NCBI GenBank assembly: GCA_020860805.1
Contig: JAJBTP010000182.1
Location: 1 to 7,626, forward strand
DNA from: Tannerellaceae bacterium
Lineage (GTDB): Bacteria > Bacteroidota > Bacteroidia > Bacteroidales > Tannerellaceae
DNA length: 7,626 nt
Direction of reading: 5' to 3'
Shown: positions 1 through 5,935 of the stretch, one piece after another
Numbering within the stretch: position 1 is the stretch's first letter
How the letters are laid out: each line of letters begins with the position of its first letter
Translations under genes and position numbers: made by a program
The notes under the pieces: generated by a model
Seen by the model: only the letters and a program-made list of their open reading frames with translations
Database searches by the model: none
Told to the model about the DNA's origin: nothing

Positions 1-250
1 GGTCAAATGTATCACGGAACTCTACAATGGAACGCGCTAACTCTTCCCGGTTTTCCCGGGCATTCAAACGGCTCTCTTCCCGGTTATGCCGAAAATCTTC
101 CCGGAAATTTTTTTCCATCCGTTCAAACATTTGTTGTATAGAAGCAATTATTTTCTCTTCATCATTTTTCTTGACATCTTTTTTATTAACTAATGTAATT
201 ATTTGAATAACAATGATTACAATTATTCCGATAAGTAAAATTCCTTCCAT
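1..250 (-). CDS. rmuC: DNA recombination protein RmuC, N-terminal part (cut by window edge)
   Basis: The reading frame starts at the ATG complementary to 248-250 and stays open for 83 codons to the window edge, so the C-terminal part is missing. Residues 1-22 (MEGILLIGIIVIIVIQIITL then VN) form one hydrophobic segment, likely a membrane anchor. A highly charged helical stretch follows, rich in E, K and R (ERMEKNFREDF, NREES, NREELARSIVEF), as expected for a coiled coil. RmuC proteins have this plan: an N-terminal membrane segment, a long coiled coil with NREEL/REEL-type repeats, then a nuclease-like domain linked to limiting DNA rearrangements. The catalytic part lies outside the window, so the call rests on the N-terminus only. 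Another membrane-anchored coiled-coil protein is possible. The gene is divergent from tpx, and a perfect -7 box lies about 20 bases upstream of the start. Confidence 0.68.
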   Translation of the reverse strand, partial: MEGILLIGIIVIIVIQIITLVNKKDVKKNDEEKIIASIQQMFERMEKNFREDFRHNREESRLNARENREELARSIVEFRDTFD

Positions 251-260
251 GTGCAGAGCT

Positions 261-291
261 TTTGACTGCAAAGATACAGATTGTATAGTTG
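261..291 (+). promoter_or_regulatory. Candidate sigma-ABfr promoter for tpx
   Basis: TTTG at 261-264 is followed after exactly 19 bases by TATAGTTG at 284-291, which differs from TAnnTTTG at one base. Both spacing and sequence fit the Bacteroides housekeeping promoter. Transcription would start near 298 and leave an untranslated leader of about 125 bases before tpx. The -7 box of the divergent rmuC promoter (269-276) lies inside this promoter's spacer, so the two probably cannot be occupied at the same time. No regulator site was identified. Confidence 0.42.
269..276 (-). promoter_or_regulatory. -7 box for rmuC
   Basis: On the minus strand this reads TATCTTTG, a perfect match to the Bacteroides -7 consensus TAnnTTTG. 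It lies 19 bases before the rmuC start codon, which implies a very short leader. No TTTG is seen at the expected -33 distance, so the upstream half is weak. The same octamer precedes the gene starting at 7520. Confidence 0.5.
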
Positions 292-423
292 TATTTTATG
301 GTTAAAATGTGTTAATCGTTCCAACATTCCAAATCTTTCTCTGTTTTATTTACAGAAGCAGGCAAGAAACAGCAGAAACAAAAAACTGCAGGAGATATTT
401 GAAAAAGATTAAACAAAACAGGA

Positions 424-924
424 ATGGCGATTGTTATTTATAAGGGAATGGAAATCCCGACAAATGGAGAGATGCCTGAAGTTGGTTCCAAAGCTCCGAA
501 TTTTACCGGAGTAACTAAAGATATGTGCGAAATATCTTTAAGCGAATTGAAAGGCAAAAATGTGGTGTTGAATGTTTTTCCGAGTCTGGATACAGGTGTG
601 TGTGTTACTTCGGTAAGACGCTTTAACAAAGAAGCAGCTTCTCTATTCAATACAGTTGTAGTAGCTCTATCTAAAGATTTGCCATTCGCACACGGACGGT
701 TTTGTGCAGCAGAAGGAATAGCTCATGTAATGACGATGTCTGCTTATCGTAATTCGTCCTTTGAAGATAATTATGGTATGCTTCTGACCGAAGGTCCTCC
801 AGCCGGCTTATTAGCACGCGGGGTGATAGTCATAGATGAAGCAGGAAAGATATTACATTCGGAGCTCGTGAGAGATATGTCAAACGAACCGGATTATGAA
901 GCCGCACTGGCTTCGTTAAGATAA
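424..924 (+). CDS. tpx: Thiol peroxidase Tpx (atypical 2-Cys peroxiredoxin)
   Basis: This 166-residue protein matches the usual Tpx length of about 165-170 and is complete. Tpx reduces hydrogen peroxide and alkyl hydroperoxides, using electrons from thioredoxin. The peroxidatic site is PSLDTGVC at residues 53-60, with Thr57 and Cys60. The resolving cysteine is Cys94 in DLPFAHGRFCAAEGI. The LLARGVIVIDEAG stretch (129-141) contains the conserved Arg132 that helps activate the cysteine. Many Tpx proteins have TPVC where this one has TGVC, and I believe the Gly form also occurs naturally. The ATG at 424 gives the expected N-terminus (MAIVIYKG...). The upstream sequence is A-rich with no Shine-Dalgarno, normal for Bacteroidales. 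The gene appears to be a single-gene unit between its own promoter candidate and a strong terminator at 975-1015. There is no signal peptide, so it is cytoplasmic. Confidence 0.96.
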   Translation: MAIVIYKGMEIPTNGEMPEVGSKAPNFTGVTKDMCEISLSELKGKNVVLNVFPSLDTGVCVTSVRRFNKEAASLFNTVVVALSKDLPFAHGRFCAAEGIAHVMTMSAYRNSSFEDNYGMLLTEGPPAGLLARGVIVIDEAGKILHSELVRDMSNEPDYEAALASLR

Positions 925-974
925 CAAAGTTGTAGATTATTGTTTTTCATTGGTTAAAGTTAAGGGTTAGTGTA

Positions 975-1015
975 GAGGGCCATTGGATGTGAATCCGGTG
1001 GTCTTCGTTTTTTTT
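975..1015 (+). terminator. Intrinsic terminator after tpx
   Basis: The arms at 975-988 and 993-1006 pair over 14 positions, four of them G-U, around the tetraloop GTGA. A G and eight consecutive T (1008-1015) follow. This is a classical rho-independent terminator 50 bases past the tpx stop codon. Confidence 0.87.
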
Positions 1016-1043
1016 GGTATGTACTGAATTTTTTGTTTATTTG
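1013..1043 (+). promoter_or_regulatory. Candidate promoter for the TlpA-like lipoprotein gene
   Basis: TTTG at 1013-1016 is followed after 19 bases by TTTATTTG at 1036-1043, one mismatch from TAnnTTTG. The -33 element overlaps the T-tract of the tpx terminator, so the end of one unit and the start of the next are packed together. The predicted start near 1050 leaves about 38 bases of AT-rich leader before the ATG at 1088. Confidence 0.38.
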
Positions 1044-1087
1044 TATTTAAAATTTATCGTAAAGAAGTACCCGTTAATAAAAAACAA

Positions 1088-1693
1088 ATGAAAAACTACC
1101 CTTTTATAATCACAGTATTAATAGTCCTATTTTTATTTTCGTCCTGTCAAAAACAACCTACAAAAACAGTTATTTCAGGTACTATTGTGGGGGCTGATGT
1201 TTCCTTTGTTTCTTATTCACCTCCTATAGAGGGGCTTTGTTTTGCCGGTTTTGTAGATATGGTGTCAGTTAATTCGTCCGGAGAGTTTATAATCGTAATA
1301 GATAACATGAAGGATGCTTCTTTCTGTTTTATTAAGATTCCTGAAATTAGTTTTTATCATTATTTTATTGTAGAACCTGAAGGTTCTGTTCAACTATTAA
1401 TAACCAATTCGGAAGAGAGTGTCCGGGTTGATATGGAAGGAATGAATGCAAAAGGTCTGGAGTGTTACATGCAGGCCGAAAGAAAGTCAATGGAACTCAT
1501 TTCTAACCGGTTGGGAGAAGTTGGAATTTCAAACTTACCTGATACAATTCTGGCGTTGAAAGAAGCGGAATTAATTCCTTACAAAGAATTATATGCCAGA
1601 AGTCTTATTTCCCATTCTTTTTATAAACTTGTTTCTGCCCAAATAGAATGTTTATATGGTGCTGCTCATTCTCTTACTCTTTATAAAAAATAG
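1088..1693 (+). CDS. N-terminal fragment of a frameshifted TlpA-like lipoprotein
   Basis: This encodes 201 residues before a TAG stop. Residues 1-20 form a lipoprotein signal peptide: Met-Lys-Asn, a hydrophobic core (FIITVLIVLFLF), then SSC with Cys20 as the probable lipidated residue. There is no acidic run after the cysteine, so the protein more likely faces the periplasm than the cell surface. Residues 28-110 are beta-rich, with alternating hydrophobic residues (VISGTIVGADVSFVSY, GEFIIVIDNM, YFIVEPEGSVQLLI). This resembles the DUF4369-like domain found N-terminal to thioredoxin domains in Bacteroidetes lipoproteins. From about residue 130 it becomes helical (AERKSMELISNRL, DTILALKEAELIPYKELY). 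The frame ends just after a run of six A, and the rest of the protein continues one frame over at 1696-2535. Adding one A restores a single frame of about 482 residues. Alone, this fragment lacks the redox domain. Confidence 0.72.
   Translation: MKNYPFIITVLIVLFLFSSCQKQPTKTVISGTIVGADVSFVSYSPPIEGLCFAGFVDMVSVNSSGEFIIVIDNMKDASFCFIKIPEISFYHYFIVEPEGSVQLLITNSEESVRVDMEGMNAKGLECYMQAERKSMELISNRLGEVGISNLPDTILALKEAELIPYKELYARSLISHSFYKLVSAQIECLYGAAHSLTLYKK
1685..1693 (+). other. Frameshift site: run of six A followed by TAG
   Basis: The upstream frame reads TAT AAA AAA TAG. The downstream frame opens only after the TAA at 1684-1686, so the two frames overlap in the few bases around the A run. With one extra A the text becomes AAA AAA ATA GAT TTG GAA GAT, joining the two halves as KKIDLED without a stop. 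Three explanations remain: loss of one A by slippage, a sequencing error in a homopolymer, or productive slippage by polymerase or ribosome. A canonical -1 ribosomal heptamer is absent, because the base before the A run is T. Confidence 0.7.
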
Positions 1694-1695
1694 AT

Positions 1696-2535
1696 TTGGA
1701 AGATAGAGATGAAACTCTTATCTCTTCCCTGAAAGATGTATGTAGAAGTTATCCCGTAGATAATGAGATGTTTAGTAAAACACATACCTGGTTTGATTAT
1801 GTAAGCAGGTATGTTGAACTGTATATACCTCTTTTTGAAAATTACGGCCGGGAAGAACTATTCAAAAAACAGCAGGAAGGTACTCTTAAAACGTATTATA
1901 TGGAGAATGCAGGCCGGGTTTTATCAGCTAAACAACTGGCTTTTTTCAAATCATCTTCGATTTATTTTACCTCTTTGCAACAGCAGTTTCCTAAAGAAAT
2001 AACGGCTATATATGAACAAATGCTCAAAGAGTATCCCCGGAATCCCTGGAAGCATTATTTGACTTCCTATGCGGCAGATGTTCAAGCCTATCATTCTATT
2101 ATAGAAAAGCCTTTTGGGGAGGGTGTTATTTTTGTGGAAAATTATTCTGAAATAAATTTTTTGCGGGAAGTGGTTGCTTTATTTAAAGGTAAAAAAGTAT
2201 ATATAGATGTTTGGGTAACCTGGTGTGCACCTTGTAAAAGCGAATTTCAACATAAACAAGCTTTAAAAGAATATCTTCAGGAAACAGATACGGAAATAGT
2301 TTATATCTCATTTGATGAAGATGATAGGGACACTACATGGCAGGAAATGATAAAATATTATGGATTGGATGGATATCATCTACGGGTAAATCCGGCTTTA
2401 CGTGCCGATTTATTTGTACAATATGATAATCACGGAAGAATTGCTATTCCCTGGTATATTCTTTTTGACGAAGAAGGGAATATCATGGAAAAGCATGCGC
2501 CGGCTCCTTCGGAAATTGCAACGGGTAGAAAATGA
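1696..2535 (+). CDS. C-terminal fragment of the TlpA-like protein: helical region plus thioredoxin domain
   Basis: This frame encodes 279 residues, counting from the TTG at 1696. If it is translated on its own, ATG at 1768 is a more credible start. Residues 1-135 are helical with many Tyr, Phe, Lys and Glu, the middle region typical of DUF4369-TlpA proteins. Residues 140-270 form a thioredoxin fold. The redox motif is WVTWCAPCK with Cys177 and Cys180, preceded by the beta strand GKKVYIDV. The cis-proline is Pro252 in IAIPWYILFDEEG. Relatives are periplasmic thiol-disulfide oxidoreductases attached to the outer membrane through the N-terminal lipid. This fragment has no signal peptide, so unless the frameshift is corrected it would stay in the cytoplasm, where it could not do that job. 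The end (APAPSEIATGRK) may be slightly short compared with relatives. Domain assignment is firm; expression is doubtful. Confidence 0.75.
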   Translation: MEDRDETLISSLKDVCRSYPVDNEMFSKTHTWFDYVSRYVELYIPLFENYGREELFKKQQEGTLKTYYMENAGRVLSAKQLAFFKSSSIYFTSLQQQFPKEITAIYEQMLKEYPRNPWKHYLTSYAADVQAYHSIIEKPFGEGVIFVENYSEINFLREVVALFKGKKVYIDVWVTWCAPCKSEFQHKQALKEYLQETDTEIVYISFDEDDRDTTWQEMIKYYGLDGYHLRVNPALRADLFVQYDNHGRIAIPWYILFDEEGNIMEKHAPAPSEIATGRK

Positions 2536-2565
2536 ACAATGCACAACAATATTCTTTTCACTACG

Positions 2566-2620
2566 AAAAAGAGTTGGTTTTACTGCGGAAACTTCCCATA
2601 CTTCCGCAGTAAAACCAACT
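2566..2620 (-). terminator. Terminator of the etf operon, possibly bidirectional
   Basis: The arms at 2572-2590 and 2602-2620 are perfect 19-bp inverted copies around an 11-base loop. Read on the minus strand, the hairpin begins 21 bases after the acyl-CoA dehydrogenase stop codon and is followed by CTTTTT (five T, opposite 2566-2570), so it terminates that operon. On the plus strand no T-run follows, but the hairpin begins 36 bases after the thioredoxin gene and could still stop or stabilise that transcript. Confidence 0.82.
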
Positions 2621-2641
2621 ATCATTACTTTGACTCCTTAT

Positions 2642-4345
2642 TTACTGTTTGAAATATCCTAAATCTTCACGGTCAAAACTGGTAATGTAAGCATATATCT
2701 TATTGATTTCAGCTTGTCCGTAACTGATATAAACTTCAGCAGAATGACGGAAGCTTTCTTCTTTATTGGTATCCTGTAATAAAAGATAGCCCATTACACA
2801 ATGTCCTGCAGCTTCAACCATACGGCGGGCATGGAAATCAATGTATTCATTATCTTTTGTTTCTGTTACCAGTTTAACAATCTCTTCATATTTATCAGTC
2901 ATGGAGATTAGCTTTTTCTTCAAATCTTCCAGGTCTGCTTTATATTCCAATGCTTCGTATTCACGGAGTTGATTCAGGTAGGTTCCGGTAGTGACGTGGC
3001 GGATAGCTGCTACTACCTGTAACTGAGTAGTACCTTCGTAAATATTGGTAATACGTGCATCCCGGTAAAGGCGTTCGCAGGTATAATCTTTCATAAACCC
3101 TGAACCTCCATGAATCTGGATAGCATCGTATGCATTCTGGTTACAGTATTCTGTCGTCATTCCTTTCCCCAGTGGAGTGAAAGCATCTGCCAGTTTACTG
3201 TATTTTTTCATTTCCTGGCGCTCTTCCGGAGTCAGTTTACGTTCTTTAGAGATATCTTCCAGAGCCTTGTATATATCTACAAAACGGGCTGTTTCATAGA
3301 GCATGGTTCTGGAAGCATCTGTTTTAGCACGCATTAAGGCTACCATTTCATAAACAGCCGGGAATTCGATGATTGCTTTACTAAACTGTTTACGTTCCTG
3401 AGCATATGCCAGGCCCTCACGGTAAGCGGCTTCACTTAAACCAACAGCTTGTGCCATGATACCCAGACGGGCGCCATTCATCAGTGCCATTACATATTTG
3501 ATAAGTCCCAGTTTGCGGTCGCCGCATAATTCGGCTTTTGCATTGCGGTATACCAGTTCACAGGTAGGAGAACCTTTGATTCCCATTTTATTTTCGATAC
3601 GGCGCACATTTACGCCACCGTTTCTTTTGTCGTAGATGAACATAGACAAGCCACGGCCATCCCGTGTACCATCTTCCGAACGGGCCAGAACCAGATGAAT
3701 ATCCGCATCCCCGTTTGTAATGAAACGTTTCACTCCATTCAGATACCAGCAACCATCCTCTTCACTGTAAGTTGCTTTTAGCATAACAGATTGAAGGTCT
3801 GAACCTGCATCCGGTTCGGTAAGGTCCATTGACATGGTTTCGCCTCCACATACACGTGGTAGATACCGTTGGCGTTGGTTTTCGTTACCAAATTCATACA
3901 AGGTCTCCGCACAGTCCTGCAGCCCCCAAAGGTTTTCAAAACCGGCATCGGCGCGTGATACCAGGTCGGCAGCCATAATATAAGGTACAATAGGAAAGTT
4001 TAAACCTCCATACCGGCGAGGCATGGCTACCCCCATCAGGTTCGCTTTGCGTGCGGCATCTAGGTTTTCCTGTGTACCCCGGGCATACGTTCCCCGTCCG
4101 TTTTCTACTGTTGGTCCTTCGTGGTCAACACTCTCGGCATTCGGAGTAATAATCTCCCCACAGATTTCACCTACGATTTCCAATACTTTGTCATAGCTGT
4201 CCATCGCATCTTCGAAATCGACCGGAGCATAATCAAAAGTATCTTTATCAGCGTAATTACGTTCTTTTAATTCTACAATCCGCTTCATCAAAGGATGATT
4301 CAGATGGTGTTTTAAACTGGGATTATCTAAATAAAAATTAGCCAT
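2642..4345 (-). CDS. Acyl-CoA dehydrogenase family protein, long form with C-terminal extension
   Basis: This 567-residue flavoprotein oxidises an acyl-CoA at the alpha-beta position, or runs in reverse as an enoyl-CoA reductase, passing electrons to or from ETF. The helical N-terminal domain (about 40-165) is followed by the FAD/substrate signature MSMDLTEPDAGSD (171-183), the beta domain with GIKGSPTCE (255-263), and the C-terminal helical domain with ARLGIMAQAVG. The second signature is QIHGGSGFMKDYTCERLYRD (410-429). The likely catalytic base is Glu437 in NIYEGTTQLQ. Ordinary family members have about 380 residues. The extra length comes from an N-terminal extension, a charged insert (about 360-385) and a helical tail after residue 450, as in the long subgroup that includes DmdC-type enzymes. 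Acyl chain specificity cannot be read from the sequence. It is the last gene of the etfB-etfA operon, 39 bases after the four-helix-bundle gene. The start gives MANFYLDNPSL. Confidence 0.93.
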   Translation of the reverse strand: MANFYLDNPSLKHHLNHPLMKRIVELKERNYADKDTFDYAPVDFEDAMDSYDKVLEIVGEICGEIITPNAESVDHEGPTVENGRGTYARGTQENLDAARKANLMGVAMPRRYGGLNFPIVPYIMAADLVSRADAGFENLWGLQDCAETLYEFGNENQRQRYLPRVCGGETMSMDLTEPDAGSDLQSVMLKATYSEEDGCWYLNGVKRFITNGDADIHLVLARSEDGTRDGRGLSMFIYDKRNGGVNVRRIENKMGIKGSPTCELVYRNAKAELCGDRKLGLIKYVMALMNGARLGIMAQAVGLSEAAYREGLAYAQERKQFSKAIIEFPAVYEMVALMRAKTDASRTMLYETARFVDIYKALEDISKERKLTPEERQEMKKYSKLADAFTPLGKGMTTEYCNQNAYDAIQIHGGSGFMKDYTCERLYRDARITNIYEGTTQLQVVAAIRHVTTGTYLNQLREYEALEYKADLEDLKKKLISMTDKYEEIVKLVTETKDNEYIDFHARRMVEAAGHCVMGYLLLQDTNKEESFRHSAEVYISYGQAEINKIYAYITSFDREDLGYFKQ

Positions 4346-4353
4346 ATATTTTA

Positions 4354-4389
4354 GGAGTTAAAGAAGTCAAAGAAATCAGAGAAGTTAAG
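4354..4389. repeat. Inverted-repeat arm on the acyl-CoA dehydrogenase side of the four-helix-bundle gene
   Basis: This 36-base purine-rich arm consists of degenerate units around GAAGTTAA, GAAGTCAA and GAAATCAG. It is an imperfect inverted copy of 4775-4809. Exact complementary blocks include AGTTAAAGAAGT (4356-4367) with 4787-4798, and AGAAGTTAAG (4380-4389) with 4783-4792 or 4800-4809. The stop codon of the four-helix-bundle gene (4385-4387) lies inside the arm, and it nearly fills the gap to the next gene. Confidence 0.72.
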
Positions 4390-4768
4390 TAGGAAACTCA
4401 GTTACAATATTATTAAGAACACTTTTGCAATAAGCATTTAACATTCTGCTTATTTCTGAAGCCTGGCTGTATAAAATGTCTTTTTGTTCTGAATTAATAT
4501 ATCCCATATCTTTAGATAGAATAAGGAAATTTCTTGTTTCTTCCAGTGAACCTTGTGATATATTGAAAAAGCGTAGTTTTTCTTTTTTTCCAATTCTCAC
4601 ATATCCTTCTGCTATGTTTGCTGTAATGGAGCTTGCTGCACGTCTTAGTTGATTTACCAAACCAAAAATTTCTTCCTTAGGATAGTCTTTTGTGATTTTA
4701 TAAATATCCAAAACATATTGATGTGCTTTCTGCCATACGGCTAATTGTTCAAAGGATTGTGAAGGCAT
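4385..4768 (-). CDS. Four-helix-bundle protein (S23 / 23S rRNA intervening-sequence family)
   Basis: This 127-residue protein has the normal family length. Family features are FEQLAVWQKAHQYVLDIYKI (6-25), YPKEEIFGLVNQLRRAASSI (29-48), NIAEGY (51-56), and the third helix with KLRFFNISQGSLEETRNFLI (64-83), followed by GYI and a last helix. Known relatives include S23 proteins encoded in intervening sequences of 23S rRNA genes and Avd, the accessory protein of diversity-generating retroelements, a basic pentameric bundle that binds nucleic acid. The role of stand-alone copies in Bacteroidetes is not known to me. It sits 44 bases after etfA and 39 bases before the dehydrogenase gene, in the same direction, enclosed by inverted repeats. 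It has no evident role in ETF chemistry and looks like an inserted passenger. No reverse transcriptase or template repeat is present in the window, so a retroelement is not supported here. Confidence 0.9.
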   Translation of the reverse strand: MPSQSFEQLAVWQKAHQYVLDIYKITKDYPKEEIFGLVNQLRRAASSITANIAEGYVRIGKKEKLRFFNISQGSLEETRNFLILSKDMGYINSEQKDILYSQASEISRMLNAYCKSVLNNIVTEFPT

Positions 4769-4774
4769 ATTTTT

Positions 4775-4809
4775 CTTTACTTCTTAACTTCTTTAACTTC
4801 TTAACTTCT
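4775..4809. repeat. Inverted-repeat arm on the etfA side of the four-helix-bundle gene
   Basis: Read on the operon strand, this 35-base arm is four tandem units: AGAAGTTA, AGAAGTTAA, AGAAGTTA and AGAAGTAA. It begins three bases after the etfA stop codon and ends shortly before the ATG of the four-helix-bundle gene. It is the more regular of the two arms, and 4354-4389 looks like a decayed inverted copy. Confidence 0.75.
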
Positions 4810-4812
4810 GAA

Positions 4813-5832
4813 TTATTTCATATTCTGTTTATAATACTTAATCATTTTAGGAAGAACTTCTTCTATAGTTCCGGTGATTACGTAATCAGCGATTGTATTG
4901 ATGGGAGCAGTCGGGTCATTATTTATGGAAATAATGATGGAACTTTCCTGCATACCTGCAATATGCTGGATTTGTCCGGAGATACCACAGGCGATGTATA
5001 ATTTAGGACGTACGGTTACTCCTGTTTGTCCGATTTGCCGTTCGTGTTCGATAAATCCCGCATCCACAGCCGCACGTGAACCACCTACTTCGCCACCGAT
5101 TACACCGGCTAAGTCATACAGGAGCTGGAAATTTTCTTTGGAACCGACTCCGTATCCACCTGCTATAATGATAGGTGAACCTTTTAGGTTGGTTTTACTT
5201 TTTTCAATCTGACGGTCAATGACAGATACGACAAAGTCTGCATCAGTAATATATTCGTTTACGTCATATTTCCTGGTTTCACCTTTATAATTGGTATCCA
5301 GGACTTCTTTTTTCATTACGCCTTCCCGTACTGTTGCCATTTGCGGACGGCATTCCGGATTGATGATGGTTGCTACAATATTACCACCAAAAGCTGGCCG
5401 GATTTGATACAGAAGGTTTTCATATGTTTTGCCTTCTTTTTTATCTTCATGGCTTCCTATTTCCAAAGAAGTACAGTCTGCAGTCAATCCACTAAAAAGG
5501 GCAGACGAGACACGGGGACCCAGGTCACGGCCGATGCTTGTTGCACCCATTAAAGCAACCTGTGGTTTTTCGTCCTCAAAAAGTTTTATAAGAATGGATG
5601 TATGGGGAAGAGATGTATACGGATACAGGCGGCTGTCATCAAAAAGGTGAAGAGTATCTATTCCAAAAGGAAATACCTGCTCACCGATATTGTCCAGATT
5701 TTCACCGATAGCAACCGCTTCCAGTTTACATCCCAGAGTAGTGGCAAGTGTACGGCCTTTAGTAAGCAACTCAAGGCTTACATCCGCAACAATGCCATCT
5801 TCTATTTCGCAATATACAAATAAGTTGTTCAT
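4813..5832 (-). CDS. etfA: Electron transfer flavoprotein alpha subunit
   Basis: This 339-residue protein is a normal length for EtfA and forms a heterodimer with EtfB in the cytoplasm. The N-terminal domain (1-200) includes GATSIGRDLGPRVSSAL (96-112) and LTADCT (116-121). The C-terminal FAD domain has AGGYGVGSKENF (224-235), GGSRAAVDAGF (250-260), RQIGQTG (265-271), CGISGQIQH (282-290) and INNDPTAPI (303-311), all of which line the FAD site in this family. The protein shuttles electrons between its FAD and partner dehydrogenases, here most likely the enzyme encoded at 2642-4345. It lies 98 bases after etfB, a gap filled by an inverted repeat, and 44 bases before the four-helix-bundle gene. 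The ATG start is preceded by an AT-rich stretch without a Shine-Dalgarno. No truncation or odd residue is apparent. Confidence 0.96.
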   Translation of the reverse strand: MNNLFVYCEIEDGIVADVSLELLTKGRTLATTLGCKLEAVAIGENLDNIGEQVFPFGIDTLHLFDDSRLYPYTSLPHTSILIKLFEDEKPQVALMGATSIGRDLGPRVSSALFSGLTADCTSLEIGSHEDKKEGKTYENLLYQIRPAFGGNIVATIINPECRPQMATVREGVMKKEVLDTNYKGETRKYDVNEYITDADFVVSVIDRQIEKSKTNLKGSPIIIAGGYGVGSKENFQLLYDLAGVIGGEVGGSRAAVDAGFIEHERQIGQTGVTVRPKLYIACGISGQIQHIAGMQESSIIISINNDPTAPINTIADYVITGTIEEVLPKMIKYYKQNMK

Positions 5833-5848
5833 ATGTTTTTATTTTCAT

Positions 5849-5935
5849 AGTAGTTGGTAGTTAGTAGTTGGTAGTTGGTAGAATACATGTTTAATATTTT
5901 TTCTACTAACTATCAACTACCAACTACTAACTACC
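5849..5935. repeat. Inverted repeat of TAGTTGG heptads between etfB and etfA
   Basis: The plus-strand arm from 5849 is an array of the heptads TAGTTGG and TAGTTAG. Positions 5856-5877 and 5914-5935 are perfect 22-bp inverted copies, enclosing a 36-base AT-rich spacer that also holds one extra heptad of the second arm. The second arm overlaps the etfB 3' end and supplies its TAG stop codon (5931-5933). The element nearly fills the 98-base gap. On the operon strand the seven-base period places stop codons in all three frames within about 17 bases. In RNA it would form a long stable hairpin without a T-run, so it is not a standard terminator. Confidence 0.85.

Larger units (their letters stand above)
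4354..4809 (-). mobile_element. Putative inserted cassette: inverted repeats enclosing a four-helix-bundle gene
   Basis: The unit of about 456 bases comprises the two repeat arms and the four-helix-bundle gene, and it fills the space between etfA and the dehydrogenase gene almost exactly. In the operon transcript the arms could pair and push the gene out as a large loop, the plan seen in 23S rRNA intervening sequences. No transposase and no obvious target-site duplication are present, so mobility is inferred from architecture only. The alternative is a long-standing operon member with repeats that grew by slippage. Confidence 0.4.

Noticed and set aside
394..401. GATATTTG close to the tpx start as an alternative -7 box
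   Set aside because: One mismatch to the consensus, no TTTG at -33, and it would leave almost no leader. The pair at 261-291 fits better.
438..650. Open frame of 70 codons on the minus strand inside tpx
   Set aside because: It is antisense to a gene with complete catalytic motifs, and its translation has no domain-like character. The same applies to open frames opposite or inside the acyl-CoA dehydrogenase, etfA and thioredoxin genes.
1684..1690. Programmed -1 ribosomal frameshift
   Set aside because: The heptamer T-AAA-AAA does not match the X-XXY-YYZ rule because the first base breaks the triplet identity, and no clear stimulatory hairpin follows. Gene decay, slippage or a base-calling error are simpler.
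4354..4809. Diversity-generating retroelement with the four-helix-bundle protein as Avd
   Set aside because: No reverse transcriptase, template repeat or variable repeat is present in the window.
5849..5935. CRISPR-like array
   Set aside because: The repeats are contiguous heptads with no unique spacers, and the second half is inverted. No cas genes are present.
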